Shown here: positions 63,201 through 64,000 of the stretch, piece after piece
Numbering within the stretch: position 1 is the stretch's first letter
Layout: the number at the start of each line of letters is the position of its first letter
Origin: Bordetella pertussis 18323
Lineage (GTDB): Bacteria; Pseudomonadota; Gammaproteobacteria; Burkholderiales; Burkholderiaceae_B
DNA: 64,000 bases
NCBI RefSeq assembly: GCF_000306945.1
Contig: NC_018518.1
Location: 1,984,001-2,048,000, forward strand
Direction: 5' to 3'
Position numbers and translations under genes: made by a program
The notes under the pieces: generated by a model
What the model was told of the DNA's origin: nothing
Database searches by the model: none
What the model saw: the letters and a program-made list of their open reading frames with translations, nothing else

Positions 63201-64000
63201 TGCGGCGCCTTCAGCGTGGCGTCGTGGCCGGCGGCCATGGTTCCGCTATTGTCGATACGCTGGGCCTGCACCGTGAAATCGTGGCCTGCCTTCAGGCTGC
63301 CCCGGTTGTCCGCCTGCCCGCTCGCCGTGACCGTCAGATCATGCTTGGCGTCGAGAACCCTGCCATTGCTGAACTGTTCCGTCTTGATGACGATGTCCTT
63401 GTTGGACTCCATCTTGCCTTCGTTATCGAATCCTCCGCGCGAGGTAACAGTGATATCCTTGCCGGCCGTGAACGTGCCGGGATTGGAAACGCTGGCGGCA
63501 ACGATCGTGGCGGCCTCCTTGACCTGCATCTTGCCCGCGTTGCGCGCGGCCCCGGAAGTCGTCAGCGTGGCGCTCTTGGCCATGACCTCGGCCCCGGTCT
63601 CGTTGTCGAACGACGCCGCCGTTACGGTCACGCCCTCGCGCACTTTCAGATTGCCGGTATTGGACACCGCGCCGCCGGCGTTGACCTGCAACGGCCCCAT
63701 CAGGCGAATCTTGTTGGAGAAACGGGTGTCGTGCCGCGAGGTCAGGTTCGCGGCGCCTCCGCGCTGGGTGACCTGCGCCGCCAGCGCGATGGCGTCGGCC
63801 GAGACGGTGTAATCGCCCTGTATCGAAACCTCGCCGTGCTCGGCATAGCGCCCGGCCACCGTGACCTGCGCGCCGCCCTTCTTGATATCCAGGCTTCCCG
63901 CGTTGTCCCAGCTTGCCACGTCGACGCTCAGCTTGTTCGCGCTGGTCGTCGCCTTTGCGCCGGCGGTGACGGTCGGAGACCCGCCGCCCTTGCCGGCGAT
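57275..64000 (-). CDS. fhaB: Filamentous haemagglutinin precursor FhaB, C-terminal part (continues past window)
   Basis: About 2241 residues of FhaB are present; the N-terminal signal and TPS secretion domain lie beyond 64000. Counting back from the C-terminus of a full-length 3590-residue FhaB, the window starts near residue 1350. Visible parts are beta-helix repeats rich in NTGxxxAGxD (e.g. NSGTMAAGHDATLKAPHLRNTGQVVAGHD), then the mature C-terminal region, and an Ala/Val/Pro hinge (VAAPAVGAPAVGAADVGVEP) before PLFETRIKFIDQSKFYGSRYFFEQIGYK. A long second hemagglutinin-repeat section leads into the prodomain. There the proline-rich region lies at about 58220–57590, where VEVVPRPKVETAQPLPPRPV occurs twice. 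The extreme C-terminus ends RVFYETNK. FhaC transports it; SphB1 and others process it. Confidence 0.96.
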   Translation of the reverse strand: MAGKGGGSPTVTAGAKATTSANKLSVDVASWDNAGSLDIKKGGAQVTVAGRYAEHGEVSIQGDYTVSADAIALAAQVTQRGGAANLTSRHDTRFSNKIRLMGPLQVNAGGAVSNTGNLKVREGVTVTAASFDNETGAEVMAKSATLTTSGAARNAGKMQVKEAATIVAASVSNPGTFTAGKDITVTSRGGFDNEGKMESNKDIVIKTEQFSNGRVLDAKHDLTVTASGQADNRGSLKAGHDFTVQAQRIDNSGTMAAGHDATLKAPHLRNTGQVVAGHDIHIINSAKLENTGRVDARNDIALDVADFTNTGSLYAEHDATLTLAQGTQRDLVVDQDHILPVAEGTLRVKAKSLTTEIETGNPGSLIAEVQENIDNKQAIVVGKDLTLSSAHGNVANEANALLWAAGELTVKAQNITNKRAALIEAGGNARLTAAVALLNKLGRIRAGEDMHLDAPRIENTAKLSGEVQRKGVQDVGGGEHGRWSGIGYVNYWLRAGNGKKAGTIAAPWYGGDLTAEQSLIEVGKDLYLNAGARKDEHRHLLNEGVIQAGGHGHIGGDVDNRSVVRTVSAMEYFKTPLPVSLTALDNRAGLSPATWNFQSTYELLDYLLDQNRYEYIWGLYQTYTEWSVNTLKNLDLGYQAKPAPTAPPMPKAPELDLRGHTLESAEGRKIFGEYKKLQGEYEKAKMAVQAVEAYGEATRRVHDQLGQRYGKALGGMDAETKEVDGIIQEFAADLRTVYAKQADQATIDAETDKVAQRYKSQIDAVRLQAIQPGRVTLAKALSAALGADWRALGHSQLMQRWKDFKAGKRGAEIAFYPKEQTVLAAGAGLTLSNGAIHNGENAAQNRGRPEGLKIGAHSATSVSGSFDALRDVGLEKRLDIDDALAAVLVNPHIFTRIGAAQTSLADGAAGPALARQARQAPETDGMVDARGLGSADALASLASLDAAQGLEVSGRRNAQVADAGLAGPSAVAAPAVGAPAVGAADVGVEPVTGDQVDQPVATVRVAPPAVALPRPLFETRIKFIDQSKFYGSRYFFEQIGYKPDRAARVAGDNYFDTTLVREQVRRALGGYESRLPVRGVALVAKLMDSAGTVGKALGLKVGVAPTAQQLKQADRDFVWYVDTVIDGQKVLAPRLYLTEATRQGIMDQYAGGGALIASGGDVTVNTDGHDVSSVNGLIQGRSVKVDAGKGKVVVADSKGAGGGIEADDEVDVSGRDIGIEGGKLRGKDVRLKADTVKVATSMRYDDKGRLAARGDGALDAQGGQLHIEAKRLETAGATLKGGKVKLDVDDVKLGGVYEAGSSYENKSSTPLGSLFAILSSTTETNQSAHANHYGTRIEAGTLEGKMQNLEIEGGSVDAAHTDLSVARDARFKAAADFAHAEHEKDVRQLSLGAKVGAGGYEAGFSLGSESGLEAHAGRGMTAGAEVKVGYRASHEQSSETEKSYRNANLNFGGGSVEAGNVLDIGGADINRNRYGGAAKGNAGTEEALRMRAKKVESTKYVSEQTSQSSGWSVEVASTASARSSLLTAATRLGDSVAQNVEDGREIRGELMAAQVAAEATQLVTADTAAVALSAGISADFDSSHSRSTSQNTQYLGGNLSIEATEGDATLVGAKFGGGDQVSLKAAKSVNLMAAESTFESYSESHNFHASADANLGANAVQGAVGLGLTAGMGTSHQITNETGKTYAGTSVDAANVSIDAGKDLNLSGSRVRGKHVVLDVEGDINATSKQDERNYNSSGGGWDASAGVAIQNRTLVAPVGSAGFNFNTEHDNSRLTNDGAAGVVASDGLTGHVKGDANLTGATIADLSGKGNLKVDGAVNAQNLKDYRDKDGGSGGLNVGISSTTLAPTVGVAFGRVAGEDYQAEQRATIDVGQTKDPARLQVGGGVKGTLNQDAAQATVVQRNKHWAGGGSEFSVAGKSLKKKNQVRPVETPTPDVVDGPPSRPTTPPASPQPIRATVEVSSPPPVSVATVEVVPRPKVETAQPLPPRPVAAQVVPVTPPKVEVAKVEVVPRPKVETAQPLPPRPVVAEKVTTPAVQPQLAKVETVQPVKPETTKPLPKPLPVAKVTKAPPPVVETAQPLPPVKPQKATPGPVAEVGKATVTTVQVQSAPPKPAPVAKQPAPAPKPKPKPKAERPKPGKTTPLSGRHVVQQQVQVLQRQASDINNTKSLPGGKLPKPVTVKLTDENGKPQTYTINRREDLMKLNGKVLSTKTTLGLEQTFRLRVEDIGGKNYRVFYETNK

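Overview
The window reads as a chromosomal segment of Bordetella pertussis. The evidence is a high-GC betaproteobacterial gene set, three near-identical IS481 copies in CTAG target sites, and at the right end the filamentous haemagglutinin/fimbrial locus in the order fhaB–fimA remnant–fimB–fimC–fimD–fhaC, with the truncated fimA typical of this species. Species assignment is inference from recalled protein families; no database was searched.

Layout. 1–7.4 kb: the end of a LysR regulator, ferredoxin-NADP reductase, an iron(III) ABC importer (fbpABC-like) behind a Fur-box-like site, and two pirin genes, the second divergent from a LysR gene across two palindromes. 8.4–12.6 kb: nitrogen control, glnA–ntrB–ntrC, with a sigma-54 promoter and NtrC sites upstream of glnA. 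12.6–15.5 kb: hemW and rdgB, split by IS481 copy 1. 15.6–24.4 kb: an EAL–CBS–GGDEF protein, a chemoreceptor overlapping it tail to tail, a LysR/MmgE-PrpD divergent pair, a cluster of GTGCCTGTCCC palindromes, rph, yicC and a decayed toxin–antitoxin pair. 24.4–35 kb: an amn pseudogene, an NlpC/P60 hydrolase, an SDR, a probable tsdB–tsdA thiosulfate dehydrogenase operon, gmk–rpoZ–spoT, and a glutamine-type ABC importer.

35.1–37.3 kb: two IS481 copies in direct tandem, sharing one GCTAGC. They separate a Shine-Dalgarno sequence from the start codon of a C45-type Ntn-hydrolase gene. 38–50 kb: a 5-oxoprolinase-like ATPase, a MarR regulator, a frameshifted LysR gene, a dabb-like protein and two consecutive TRAP transporters. 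Each TRAP set keeps its binding protein and small membrane subunit, but its large permease (DctM) gene is frameshifted. 50.2–64 kb: fhaC, fimD, fimC, fimB, the fimA remnant and the 3' two thirds of fhaB, all on the minus strand.

The main biological theme is reductive evolution. I see at least six disrupted genes (higB-like toxin, amn, LysR, two dctM, fimA) and IS481 insertions that split an operon and displace a ribosome binding site, next to an intact virulence adhesin secretion and assembly locus. I did not find a clearly new multi-gene system. The most unusual points are the TAG stop codon that IS481 borrows from its target site, the tandem IS481 that splits an RBS from its ATG, the paired dctM frameshifts, and the fimA remnant lying in frame behind the fhaB stop.
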